Positions 47,191 to 56,150 of a stretch of 64,000 nucleotides of DNA are shown here, piece by piece. The notes below the pieces were generated by a model. It saw only the letters and a list, made by a program, of their open reading frames with translations. It was not told where the DNA came from and made no database searches. The translations under genes were made by a program, and so were the position numbers. Numbering within the stretch: the stretch's first letter is position 1; each line of letters begins with the position of its first letter. Source of the stretch: Parasulfuritortus sp037439465 (GTDB taxonomy: Bacteria > Pseudomonadota > Gammaproteobacteria > Burkholderiales > Thiobacillaceae); contig JBBIVX010000009.1 in the NCBI GenBank assembly GCA_037439465.1, forward strand, positions 1 through 64,000. The letters are read 5' to 3'.

Positions 47191-48630
47191 ATGGACTATT
47201 TACCGATTTTTCTCGACCTCAAGGGCAAGAACGCCTTGGTGGTCGGCGGCGGCGAGGCGGCTGCACGCAAAGCCACCTTGCTGCTGGCCGCCGGTGCCTG
47301 GGTGACCGTAGTCGCACCGGGGTCGCTGGCCGGGTCTTTCAACACCCTCACCAGTACCGACCGTCTCATTCACCGCCAATGCGAATTCGAACCCGGCTTG
47401 CTCACCGGCATGGAAGTGGTCTTCGCCGCCAGCCAGGATATGGCGCGCGACCAGGCCGTTTTCGAGGCGGCAAGGGCACGCCACCTGCCGGTCAACGTGG
47501 TCGACAAGCCGGAGATATGTAGCTTCATCATGCCCAGCATCATCGACCGTTCGCCAGTGGTGGTGGCCGTTTCCAGCGGCGGCGAGGCTCCGGTGTTGTC
47601 ACGCCTGTTGCGTGCCCGCCTGGAAACCCTGATTCCCGCCGCCTATGGCCGCCTGGCAACCCTGGCCGGCCGCTTCAAGACCCAGGTGCGCAAGCATTTC
47701 CCCACAACCGAAGGCCGGCGCAAGTTCTGGGAAAAGGCACTGCTCTCGCCCGTTGCCGAAATGGTCTTCGCCGGCCGCGAACAGGAAGCCGAACACACAT
47801 TGGCCAGGATGCTGACAGCAAGCGAAACGGCCATGGCTGTGGGTGAGGTCTATCTGGTCGGCGCCGGCCCAGGCAACCCAGACCTGCTCACCTTCCGCGC
47901 TCTGAGGCTGATGCAGCAGGCCGACGTCGTGGTCTATGACCGTCTGGTCAGTCCACCCATACTCGACATGTGCCGGCGCGACGCCGACCGCTTCTACGTC
48001 GGCAAGGAACGCGACCACCACGCCGTGCCGCAGGGCGAGATCAACATGATACTGGTGCGTCTGGCCAGGGAGGGTAAGCGTGTTCTGCGCCTCAAGGGCG
48101 GCGACCCGTTCATCTTCGGCCGCGGTGGCGAGGAGATAGAGACCTTGCGCGAGCATGGCGTACCGTTTCAGGTAGTACCGGCGGTGACCGCGGCGGCGGG
48201 TGTGGCCTCCTATGCCGGCATCCCACTCACCCACCGCGACCATGCCCAGGCCCTGATCCTGGTCACCGGCCACCTCAAGGACGGGAGCATGGACCTGGAC
48301 TGGGACATGCTCTGCCGCCCGCGCCAGACCCTGGTCATTTACATGGGTCTGAAGGGACTGGTGACTCTGTGCGAAGAGATGCGGCGCCATGGCCTGCCCG
48401 GCGACACCCCGGCCGCCATCGTACAGCAGGGCACCACACTCAATCAGAAGACGGTGATCGGCACCCTGGCCACCCTGCCGGCCCTGGCCGCTGCGGCTGA
48501 ACTGAAACCGCCGACCCTCATCATCGTCGGCAGTGTCGTCAGTCTGCACGAGAAACTCAACTGGTTCCACCCGGAACCGACGGCCGACGACCACTGGCAT
48601 ACGCCGCTGGATCAACCGGCAAGCATGTGA
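47191..48630 (+). CDS. cysG: Siroheme synthase (multifunctional CysG)
   Basis: 479 aa from the ATG at 47191. The N-terminal dehydrogenase/ferrochelatase domain shows LVVGGGEAAARKATLLLAAG and SFIMPSIIDRSPVVVAVSSGG; the C-terminal uroporphyrinogen III methyltransferase shows VYLVGAGPGNPDLLTFRAL and RLKGGDPFIFGRGGEE. It makes siroheme from uroporphyrinogen III. Siroheme serves DsrAB (after DsrN) and is the precursor for heme d1 in NirS. A separate nirE is not seen, so this enzyme may supply both paths. Confidence 0.95.
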   Translation: MDYLPIFLDLKGKNALVVGGGEAAARKATLLLAAGAWVTVVAPGSLAGSFNTLTSTDRLIHRQCEFEPGLLTGMEVVFAASQDMARDQAVFEAARARHLPVNVVDKPEICSFIMPSIIDRSPVVVAVSSGGEAPVLSRLLRARLETLIPAAYGRLATLAGRFKTQVRKHFPTTEGRRKFWEKALLSPVAEMVFAGREQEAEHTLARMLTASETAMAVGEVYLVGAGPGNPDLLTFRALRLMQQADVVVYDRLVSPPILDMCRRDADRFYVGKERDHHAVPQGEINMILVRLAREGKRVLRLKGGDPFIFGRGGEEIETLREHGVPFQVVPAVTAAAGVASYAGIPLTHRDHAQALILVTGHLKDGSMDLDWDMLCRPRQTLVIYMGLKGLVTLCEEMRRHGLPGDTPAAIVQQGTTLNQKTVIGTLATLPALAAAAELKPPTLIIVGSVVSLHEKLNWFHPEPTADDHWHTPLDQPASM

Positions 48631-48642
48631 TCCACGCAACGA

Positions 48643-48661
48643 CGGCGAGGCCCCCTCGCCG
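48643..48661. terminator. Hairpin between the convergent cysG and pat genes
   Basis: CGGCGAGG / CCTCGCCG, 8-bp stem with a 3-nt loop, in the 46-nt gap between convergent stop codons. No T run; it may be a weak bidirectional terminator. Confidence 0.4.
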
Positions 48662-48676
48662 CGCTCGCCCCTGTCG

Positions 48677-51355
48677 CTAGAGCTCGCGACTAACACGCTT
48701 GATGCCGTCATCCTCAGGATGCGGCTCGATGTGAAAACCCAGGCCCTGGCAGAGCTTGACCATCTTGAAATTGGTCTTCAGCACCTCGCCTTCCATCCTC
48801 AGCATCCCTCTGGCACGGGCCACGTCCATCAGTACGTCCATCAGTTTATGGGCGATACCCTGGTGCTGCCATTTGTCATCCACCACCAGGGCGAATTCAC
48901 AGGACTCGCCGTCCGGGTTGATCGCATAGCGGGCCACCCCCAACTCCACCTCGCGGCCATCTTCCATGGTGACGGCAAGCAGCGCCATCTCGCGGTCATA
49001 GTCTATCTGGGTCAGCCTGACCAGCATGTTGTGCGACAGTTCCTGCACGGCATCCATATAGCGGAAATACTTGGTCTCCGCCGACAGCCCGCGCACGAAC
49101 TCCTGCGTCATGTCAGCATCTTCCGGACGGATCGGGCGGATGGTCACATCGGCACCGGTGGGCAATTGCCAGCGGGTCACCAGATCCACCGGGTAAGGGT
49201 GGATCGCCATGTGATCATAGTGGTCGGCCGACGGCGGGCGCGGTGCGATGACGATACGGGCGTCGGCCGCCATGGCGCCCTGCTCATCGACAAGCAAGGG
49301 ATTGATGTCCAGTTCCTTCAACCAGGGCAACTCGCAGACCATCTCTGACACCCGCTTGAGGATGTCCTCCAGGGCCGCCATGTTCGCCGCCGGCCGGTTG
49401 CGGAACTCTCTCAGCAGCTTGGCAATGCGGGTACGCTTGATGAGATCGCGCACCAGATAGGTATTCAGCGGCGGCAGGCTCACGGCGCGATCCTGCATCG
49501 CCTCAACATCGACCCCGCCGCCGCCGAAGGCGATGACCGGTCCCAGCACCGGATCGGTTACCACCCCCACCAGCACCTCGCGGGCATGCGGCCGCAGCAC
49601 CATGGGCTCGATCACCACGCCGTCAAGCACGGCGCCGGACTGATGTCTGCGCACCTCCGCCAGCATCTCGGCATAGGCACTGCGCACCGCCTGGCCACTG
49701 GACAGGCCGAGGCGGACGCCGCCGACATCGGATTTGTGGCTGATGTCGGGGGAGTTGACCTTCATCGCCACCGGGAAGCCGATCTGCTGGGCCATCAACA
49801 TCGCCTCGGTGGGGTTGCGGGCAATCAGGGTCTGCGCCACCGGGATATGAAACGCCGACAGCAACGCCTTCGATTCCACCTCGTTGAGAAGATGGCGGCC
49901 CTGCGCCAGGGCGCTCTCGATGATGAGGCGCGCGCCCTCCACGTCGGGTTCGGCATCGCGCGACATGGCGCCGGGCGTCTGCATCAATTGACGCTGATTT
50001 TCGTAATAGGCCGAGATGAAGGAAAACACTTCCACCGCCGGCTCCGGCGAGAAGAAAGATGGAATGCCGGCCTCCTTGAACAAATGACGCCCTGCGGCAA
50101 CCTGGGTCTCGCCCATCCAGCAGGTGATCACCGGCTTATTCGATGTCTTGGCCACCTCGATCACCGCCTGCGCCGCTTCAGTTGGCCGCGTCATGGCCTG
50201 CGGCGTCAACATGGCGAGAACGCCATCGACGCCGGAATCGGCCAGACATATTTCCATGGCGGCGCGGTAACGCTCGGCGCCGGCGTCACCGATGATATCC
50301 ACCGGATTGGCTTGCGACCAGTTGGCGGGCAATACCGCATTCAGTCGCTCGATTGACAGCGGCGACAGCGCCGCCAGTTGCAGACACAGATCGACGGCCC
50401 GGTCGGTGGCCATCACGCCTGGACCACCGCCATTGGTGACGATGCATAGCCGATTGCCGCCGGGGTGAATATGGGATGACAAGGCCTGGGCGCAGGTAAA
50501 GAGTTGCAGAATGCTGTTCACCCGCACCACGCCGGCACGGCGCACCAAGGCGTCGAAAACGTCGTCGGCGCCGACCAGGGCGCCAGTGTGCGACGCCACC
50601 GCTTTCGAACCGGCCTCGTGCCGGCCCACTTTCACCAGCACCACCGGCTTCAGCCTGGCGGTGGCGCGCAGGGCGCTCATGAAACGACGGGCATCACGGA
50701 TACCTTCTATGTACATAAGTATGCCGCGGGTGGCCATATCATGCGCCAGGTAATCGAGTATCTCGCCGAAATCCAGGTCGGCCGAGGCGCCGCTCGAAAC
50801 CACGCTGGAAAAACCGATGCCGTTTGCTTCCGCCCAGTCGAGCAGGGCGGTGCAGATGGCGCCCGACTGGGAAACCAGTGCCAAGTCGCCAGGCATGGCG
50901 ATGCTGGCGCCGAAGGTGGCATTGAGGCCGATAGCCGGGCGCTGTATACCCAGACAGTTGGGGCCGATCAGGCGAATGTCGTGCCTATGGGCCGCGGCCA
51001 GCAAGGCCTCCTCCTGCCGCGCGCCCTCCAACCCGACCTCACGGAAGCCCGCCGACAGAACCACCGCGTAGCGCACACCACGCTCACCGGCGGCATCGAG
51101 GATGGCTGGCACGGTACGCGCCGGCGTGGCGACGATGACGAGATCGGGTGTCTCCGGCAGATCATAGACGCTGTGATAGCACAGCTCGCCAAAAATCAGA
51201 TCATGCTTGGGGTTGATAGGGTAGGCGATGCCCTTGAAATTCGCTTTCCTGATGTTCTGGAAGATGATGCCGGCAACAGAATCCTCACGCTCGCTGGCGC
51301 CGAACACGGCGATGGAGCGCGGGTTGAACAAGGGGTGCAGATAATGGGCGCTCAT
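48677..51355 (-). CDS. Pat/YfiQ-type protein lysine acetyltransferase with acyl-CoA synthetase-like domains
   Basis: 892 aa. CoA-binding domain (NPRSIAVFGASEREDSVAG), succinyl-CoA ligase-like core (GPNCLGIQRP, VSQSGAICTALLDWA, SHTGALVGADDVFDAL), ATP-grasp-like region (GFPVAMKVNSPDISHKSDVGGV, IAFGGGGVDVE) and a C-terminal GNAT domain with ALVVDDKWQHQGIAHKLMDVL. This is the Pat (YfiQ) layout; the synthetase part is degenerate in Pat enzymes that acetylate acetyl-CoA synthetase and other lysines. It is divergent from a deacetylase gene, 136 nt away. Confidence 0.88.
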   Translation of the reverse strand: MSAHYLHPLFNPRSIAVFGASEREDSVAGIIFQNIRKANFKGIAYPINPKHDLIFGELCYHSVYDLPETPDLVIVATPARTVPAILDAAGERGVRYAVVLSAGFREVGLEGARQEEALLAAAHRHDIRLIGPNCLGIQRPAIGLNATFGASIAMPGDLALVSQSGAICTALLDWAEANGIGFSSVVSSGASADLDFGEILDYLAHDMATRGILMYIEGIRDARRFMSALRATARLKPVVLVKVGRHEAGSKAVASHTGALVGADDVFDALVRRAGVVRVNSILQLFTCAQALSSHIHPGGNRLCIVTNGGGPGVMATDRAVDLCLQLAALSPLSIERLNAVLPANWSQANPVDIIGDAGAERYRAAMEICLADSGVDGVLAMLTPQAMTRPTEAAQAVIEVAKTSNKPVITCWMGETQVAAGRHLFKEAGIPSFFSPEPAVEVFSFISAYYENQRQLMQTPGAMSRDAEPDVEGARLIIESALAQGRHLLNEVESKALLSAFHIPVAQTLIARNPTEAMLMAQQIGFPVAMKVNSPDISHKSDVGGVRLGLSSGQAVRSAYAEMLAEVRRHQSGAVLDGVVIEPMVLRPHAREVLVGVVTDPVLGPVIAFGGGGVDVEAMQDRAVSLPPLNTYLVRDLIKRTRIAKLLREFRNRPAANMAALEDILKRVSEMVCELPWLKELDINPLLVDEQGAMAADARIVIAPRPPSADHYDHMAIHPYPVDLVTRWQLPTGADVTIRPIRPEDADMTQEFVRGLSAETKYFRYMDAVQELSHNMLVRLTQIDYDREMALLAVTMEDGREVELGVARYAINPDGESCEFALVVDDKWQHQGIAHKLMDVLMDVARARGMLRMEGEVLKTNFKMVKLCQGLGFHIEPHPEDDGIKRVSREL

Positions 51356-51491
51356 GGGAGGTTGCCTTAAATAACCAAGAGGAAGGCGTCGTTATGACGC
51401 AGTGCACAACAACATTATCATAGCCGCCAAACGGTTACCTGGCCATCGATTCCAGCGTATATTTCGGCAGGATCGGACCGGCCTTGAGCAC

Positions 51492-52415
51492 ATGCATACC
51501 GCCTACATTTCGCACCCAATCTGTCTCAAGCATTTCATGGGCCATCACCACCCCGAAAGCCCGGCGCGGCTGCGGGCCATCGAAGACCGCCTGCACGCCG
51601 CCCAAATATTCGATTACCTGCGCCATCATGATGCCCCGCTGGCGCATCGGGCGCAGCTGACGCGGGTGCACGACAGCGATTACATCGACCGGGTGGAGGC
51701 CGCCGCGCCGAACGAGGGCCTGATCGACCTCGACGGCGACACTGCCATGTGTGCCTACACCCTGGAGGCCGCCTACCACGCCGCCGGCGCCGGCATCCTG
51801 GCGGTGGATTGGATCATGGCGGCCAAAGTGGAGAACGCCTTCATCGCCTGTCGTCCGCCTGGGCACCATGCCACCCGCAACCAGTCCATGGGTTTTTGCA
51901 TCTTCAACAACGTCGCCATCGCCGCCGCCCACGCCCTGGAGGCGCACGGCCTCGCGCGGGTGGCCATCGTCGATTTCGACGTGCATCACGGCAACGGCAC
52001 CGAGGATATTTTCAGGGATGACCCGCGGGTGATGCTGGTCTCCACCTTTCAGCACCCCTTTTATCCGCACTGCGGCGCCGACACCGTGAGCGACCACATC
52101 ATCAACATTCCATTACCGGCCGGCACCACCGGCAAGGCCTATAGGGCGGCCTTCGAGGCCAGGGCGTTGCCGGCGCTGGAGAGATTCGCGCCAAAGATGC
52201 TGTTCATTTCGGCCGGCTTCGACGGCCACCGGGAAGATGACATGGGCCAGTTCGGCTTGCTGGAAGCGGACTACGTCTGGATCACCGAGCAGGTCATGAA
52301 TATCGCCGCCCGCCACGCCAGTCAGCGCATCGTGTCGACCCTTGAAGGCGGCTACGACCTCAGTTCCCTGGGTCGCAGCGTGGCCGCCCACGTCAAGACT
52401 CTGGCTGGGCTTTGA
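51492..52415 (+). CDS. Histone deacetylase-family (AcuC-like) hydrolase
   Basis: 307 aa from the ATG at 51492. Zinc-hydrolase signatures are complete: RPPGHHATRNQSMGFCIFNN, VDFDVHHGNGTEDIF (two Asp ligands near) and FISAGFDGHREDDMG, then LEGGYDLSSL. Class II-like bacterial HDAC homologues remove acyl groups from lysines or polyamines. Divergent placement from the Pat-type acetyltransferase suggests a write/erase pair for protein acetylation. Its stop abuts that of the response regulator. Confidence 0.9.
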   Translation: MHTAYISHPICLKHFMGHHHPESPARLRAIEDRLHAAQIFDYLRHHDAPLAHRAQLTRVHDSDYIDRVEAAAPNEGLIDLDGDTAMCAYTLEAAYHAAGAGILAVDWIMAAKVENAFIACRPPGHHATRNQSMGFCIFNNVAIAAAHALEAHGLARVAIVDFDVHHGNGTEDIFRDDPRVMLVSTFQHPFYPHCGADTVSDHIINIPLPAGTTGKAYRAAFEARALPALERFAPKMLFISAGFDGHREDDMGQFGLLEADYVWITEQVMNIAARHASQRIVSTLEGGYDLSSLGRSVAAHVKTLAGL

Positions 52416-53087
52416 TCAGTTCTTCTTTACCGTCTCCAGCCCTGGCGCCAGCTTATGCTCCACGGCGAACACCGCGGCCTCGACGCGGGAGGATAGATTG
52501 AGTTTGGCCAGTATGTGACGGACGTGCAGCTTGACAGTGTCGTAACTGATCACCAGGGCGCGCGCGATGGCCTTGTTGCTTTCGCCCTTGGCCAGATGTG
52601 CGAGTATCTCCAGCTCCCGCTGGGTGAGGCTGTTGAGCACGGAGTCGGCAGAGCTGGATTTGTTGTCGATGAGTCCGATCAACTTGGCAGTCATGCCCGG
52701 CGCCACCACGGTCTCGCCCTTGAGCGCCCGCTGCACCGCGTCCACCACTTCATCCGGCTCCATGCTCTTCAGCAGGTAGCCGTTGGCGCCGGCGCGCAGG
52801 GCGCGGGCCAGGTCCTCCTCCGCCTCACGCACGGTGAGGATGAGGATGGGCAGCTCGAAGCCCTCGCCACGCAGCTCCTGCATCAGGCTGATGCCATCGG
52901 TGCCAGGCATGTTGAGATCAAGCAGGAGCAGATTCGGCTGCTGCTCGCGCAGCAGCTTTTGCACCTCGGCGGGATTGCCAGTCATGGCAACGACCTTGAG
53001 CAGTCCATCCCGTTCCAACAATTCCGCCAAGCCCTTGCGGAACAAGGTATGGTCGTCCACCAGGATGAGTCGCGGTGGCCGGCTCAT
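52416..53087 (-). CDS. NarL/FixJ-family response regulator
   Basis: 223 aa. Receiver domain: LVDDHTLFRKGLAELLE, phospho-acceptor in LLLLDLNMPGTDG (~Asp56), Thr in ILTV and Lys in YLLKSM. LuxR-type DNA-binding domain: LTQREIEILAHLAKGESNK-like stretch, then VISYDTVKLHVRHILAKLNLSSRVEAAVFAVEH. It overlaps the kinase gene by ATGA. It is a NarL relative that could act on nitrogen- or sulfur-oxidation genes. Confidence 0.92.
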   Translation of the reverse strand: MSRPPRLILVDDHTLFRKGLAELLERDGLLKVVAMTGNPAEVQKLLREQQPNLLLLDLNMPGTDGISLMQELRGEGFELPILILTVREAEEDLARALRAGANGYLLKSMEPDEVVDAVQRALKGETVVAPGMTAKLIGLIDNKSSSADSVLNSLTQRELEILAHLAKGESNKAIARALVISYDTVKLHVRHILAKLNLSSRVEAAVFAVEHKLAPGLETVKKN

Positions 53088-54355
53088 GCTGCCCCGGCCG
53101 GCGTCTCCTCGCCCGGCAGGCGGGCTGGGAAGGTCAGCCGGATGATGGTGCCGCCGGCGGGCCGGCTCTCGATGGAGAGGCGCCCATTCAGCTTGGCCGC
53201 CCGCTCGCGCATGATGGTCAGGCCGAAGCTCTTGCCCATGTTGACCCCCTCGCCGGCTTGCAGACCAACCCCGTCATCGGCCACGTTCACCACATACTGG
53301 CCGTCCTCCAGATCGAAGGTAACGACCACGTGGCGGGCGCGGGAGTGTTTGCTGATGTTGTAAAGGGCCTCCTGGATGATGTGAAAGACCTGTATCTCCT
53401 CCTCCGGAGTCAAGGCCACTTCCTGGGCGATGTTGAGGAAATCGACATCGGTGTTGGCCTTCTTGCGGAAGCTCGCCACCATTTCCTGTAAGGCCGGAAC
53501 CAGGCCGCGCGGGTCGATATGGTCACGGAACTGGGTGATCAGGTCGCGCAGTTCCGAATAGGCCAAGTCCACCGCTTCTTCCACGTCGGTCAGGTAGCCG
53601 TTGGCGCGCCCGCGGTCGTTATCGGCCATGGCCTCGTTGAGAACGGCCAGCCGCATCTTGGCGTAGGCCAGGGTCTGTGCCAGCGAATCGTGTATCTGGT
53701 TGGCCAGCATGGTGCGCTCGTTGATGAGCGATATGCGCATGTTTTCGCGCGTCAGGCGGGCATTCTCCAGGGCCATGCCCAAATGCTCGCTGATTGAGTT
53801 AAACAGGTAGTTCACGTCCTTCGGCAAGCGCTCGTCGGCATCCATGAACAGGTTGTAGACCCCCAGCACACGCCCCTTGTGACGCAGTGGAATGGCATAA
53901 ACCGTCTTGCAATGCTGGGCATAATACAAGTGCCCGATCTGTTTGCTGCATACCGTCAGGACGCTGTCCAGTTGCGAGCCCTGGGCCAGGACGGCGCGCC
54001 CGCAGACGCCACATTCGAGCGGCACATAGCGTTCTTTCTCGAGCAATGCCGGAGTCAACCCAACCGCGCCCACCAGGCGCAGGTGGCCGCCATCCGACGT
54101 CAGTACCCGCGCCACCCCGGCCGAGGCCTTGGAGAGCCGCATCATCATCTCCAGAAAACGGGTAAGCATCTGCTCGACATTGGCATCGGAACTCAGGCTG
54201 CTGGCGATCTCGGCCAGCACCTCCACCACCGGCAGGCGCCGGTTGTCAGGGATATCCACCATGTCGGGCAGATTGGCGCGACGGGAGTGGCTTAGGGAGG
54301 AAACGGGGATTTCTTGCTCGCGCACGGCGACATCGGTGACAAAGAATGAGGCCAT
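53084..54355 (-). CDS. Soluble NarX-like sensor histidine kinase with GAF and Cys cluster
   Basis: 423 aa from the ATG at 54355; starts at 54415 and 54262 are also possible. No membrane helix or periplasmic sensor. A GAF domain (residues ~70-230) contains four Cys in the pattern C-x2-C-x17-C-x12-C (ECGVCGRAV, TVCSKQ, AQHCKT), which could bind an Fe-S cluster or heme. NarX/NarQ have a cysteine cluster in their central module. The HisKA_3 motif is NQIHDSLAQTLAYAKMRL, followed by an HATPase with VADDGVGL and SFGLTIMRERA. It probably senses redox or nitrogen oxides in the cytoplasm. Confidence 0.85.
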   Translation of the reverse strand: MASFFVTDVAVREQEIPVSSLSHSRRANLPDMVDIPDNRRLPVVEVLAEIASSLSSDANVEQMLTRFLEMMMRLSKASAGVARVLTSDGGHLRLVGAVGLTPALLEKERYVPLECGVCGRAVLAQGSQLDSVLTVCSKQIGHLYYAQHCKTVYAIPLRHKGRVLGVYNLFMDADERLPKDVNYLFNSISEHLGMALENARLTRENMRISLINERTMLANQIHDSLAQTLAYAKMRLAVLNEAMADNDRGRANGYLTDVEEAVDLAYSELRDLITQFRDHIDPRGLVPALQEMVASFRKKANTDVDFLNIAQEVALTPEEEIQVFHIIQEALYNISKHSRARHVVVTFDLEDGQYVVNVADDGVGLQAGEGVNMGKSFGLTIMRERAAKLNGRLSIESRPAGGTIIRLTFPARLPGEETPAGAA

Positions 54356-54432
54356 GGTAAGAAGGCTAGCGCCGGATTGCAATGGCGGCGGCTGGCAGAA
54401 ACACCGCGTCCACAAATCTGGGCGTTGCCAGC

Positions 54433-55692
54433 CTATAAATTCTGCGCCACCTGGGCACGCGTCAGCGGCGGGTTCTTGTCGAAATAGCGCTTGATGCCGG
54501 TGACGATGGCCGCCGCCATCCTGTCCTGATAGTCCTCGTCCAAGAGCCGCTTTTCCTCATCCGGATTGGAGATGAAGGCGGTCTCCACCAGGATCGAGGG
54601 AATGTCCGGCGCCTTGAGTACGGCAAAGCCCGCCTGTTCGACCCGAGCTTTGTGCAGGGCATTGATGTCGCTTAGTTGTTCAAGCACGGCGCGACCGAGC
54701 TTGATGCTGTCGGCGATAGTGGCGGTCTGGCTGAGGTCGATCAAGGTCTGCTTGAGATAGACATCCTTAACGTCGATATTGATGCCGCCGACGAGATCAG
54801 CCTCATTCTCGCGCTTTGCCAGCCAGCGCGCGGCGGCGGAGGTGGCCCCTTTCTCGGACAGGGCGAAGACCGAGGAGCCGCGCGCGCTGGACTTCATGAA
54901 GGCATCGGCGTGGATGGAGACGAACAGGTCGGCCTGCTGGCGGCGGGCCTTGTTGACCCGCTCGTGCAGGGGGATGAAATAATCGCCGTCACGTGTCAAC
55001 ACGGCCCGCATATTCTCCTGTTTGTCGATGTGCGCCTTCAGGCGGCGGGCCACAGCGAGGGTGATGTCCTTCTCGCGCGAGCCGTTGGCGCCGACCGCGC
55101 CGGGGTCCTCACCGCCGTGACCGGCGTCGATGGCGACGGTGACGAGGCGGATGTATACGTCCGGCTTGACGGCTTTTGCCACCCTGCCGTCCTGAGCGGT
55201 GCCGGCTGGCTGGGCGTTCGCCCTGGCGATGGCCGATTCGACCTGTTGCGGGCTGGCGGCGGTCACGGCGGCCGTCGTGGCTGGGTAGAGGTCGATCACC
55301 AGTCGATACCCATGCTCACCCATGGGCTTGAGCACAGTGACCTGGGGGGTGGATGCCGCCTTCAGTTCCGCCACGAGGCGCGTGACACCAGGCTGGTTGA
55401 GGCCACCGCGCAGGTTGGCGATCAAGGTATCTTGCGGGTTGACCTGCGCCGCCAGATCGTTGGGCAAAGCGGCCGGCGACAGCCCGGATAAATCTAGCAC
55501 CAGCCGGTGGGGATTGTTGAGGGTGAAATATTTGTAGCGGATCTCACCCGTTAGTTCGAGGGTGATGCGGCTGTATTCCGGGGTGGATCCCAGACGCACC
55601 GCCTGCACCGTCACCTCCGCCAGCACGGGGAACGCGCACAACCACAGGGCCATCGCCCAGAGCGTCAGCAAGCCGTTACTTCTCCCGCGCAT
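54433..55692 (-). CDS. amiC: N-acetylmuramoyl-L-alanine amidase with AMIN domain
   Basis: 419 aa. Sec signal (LLTLWAMALWLCAFPVLAEV), AMIN domain (~25-130: RITLELTGEIRYKYFTLNNPHRLVLDLSG) for septal targeting, and a zinc amidase_3 domain with VTVAIDAGHGGEDPGAVGANG, LSVHADAF-like SIHADAFM and the catalytic ETAFISNPDEEKRL. It splits septal peptidoglycan in the periplasm. Its start overlaps the tsaE 3' end by 28 nt. In many betaproteobacteria mutL follows it; here a kinase gene does. Confidence 0.93.
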   Translation of the reverse strand: MRGRSNGLLTLWAMALWLCAFPVLAEVTVQAVRLGSTPEYSRITLELTGEIRYKYFTLNNPHRLVLDLSGLSPAALPNDLAAQVNPQDTLIANLRGGLNQPGVTRLVAELKAASTPQVTVLKPMGEHGYRLVIDLYPATTAAVTAASPQQVESAIARANAQPAGTAQDGRVAKAVKPDVYIRLVTVAIDAGHGGEDPGAVGANGSREKDITLAVARRLKAHIDKQENMRAVLTRDGDYFIPLHERVNKARRQQADLFVSIHADAFMKSSARGSSVFALSEKGATSAAARWLAKRENEADLVGGINIDVKDVYLKQTLIDLSQTATIADSIKLGRAVLEQLSDINALHKARVEQAGFAVLKAPDIPSILVETAFISNPDEEKRLLDEDYQDRMAAAIVTGIKRYFDKNPPLTRAQVAQNL

Positions 55693-56150
55693 CGCCTGCC
55701 CTCCTCCGTTCTGCCGATCAACCGCGCCAGGCGGCCTTCTCCGGCCATTTCAAGCCTGATTTCCAGGTCCGGCGGAGGCAACGCGCCGCCACCTTTTTCC
55801 GGCCATTCCACCAGACAGATCGAGGCGCTGTTGAAATACTCCCGGAAGCCAGCTTCTTCCCATTCACCGGGATCAGCGAACCGATATAAATCAAAGTGAT
55901 ATAAATTAAAACTCGAAAATGGGTAAATTTCAACAAGCGTGTAGCTCGGACTCTTCACCCGGCCCTCATAGTGGAGGCCGCGCAACAACCCGCGGGCGAG
56001 GGTGGTCTTGCCCGCGCCCAGGTCGCCCCTCAGCCAGACGACCATACCCGGCAGCAGCGCGCCGGCCAGGCGGGCGCCCAGCGCCAGCGTGGCGCTCACA
56101 TCGGGCAACGGCCAGGCCCGGCTCCGGCTATCATCCTCGACATGACGCAT
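55665..56150 (-). CDS. tsaE: TsaE, ATPase for tRNA t6A modification
   Basis: 161 aa from the ATG at 56150; 56165 is an alternative. Walker A RGDLGAGKTTLARGLLRGL, then VKSPSYTLVEIY, YHFDLYRFADPGEWEEAG and LVEWPEKG, all typical. TsaE resets the TsaB/TsaD complex that makes threonylcarbamoyl-A37. The 5' end overlaps queG, which is transcribed the other way. amiC overlaps its 3' end. Confidence 0.93.
   Translation of the reverse strand: MRHVEDDSRSRAWPLPDVSATLALGARLAGALLPGMVVWLRGDLGAGKTTLARGLLRGLHYEGRVKSPSYTLVEIYPFSSFNLYHFDLYRFADPGEWEEAGFREYFNSASICLVEWPEKGGGALPPPDLEIRLEMAGEGRLARLIGRTEEGRRCAGEVTAC
56129..56141 (+). promoter_or_regulatory. -10-like element 7 nt before the queG start
   Basis: TATCAT (56129-56134) followed by CCTCGAC and the ATG at 56142. 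No ribosome binding site can fit. The element lies within the tsaE coding region on the other strand. Confidence 0.35.
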
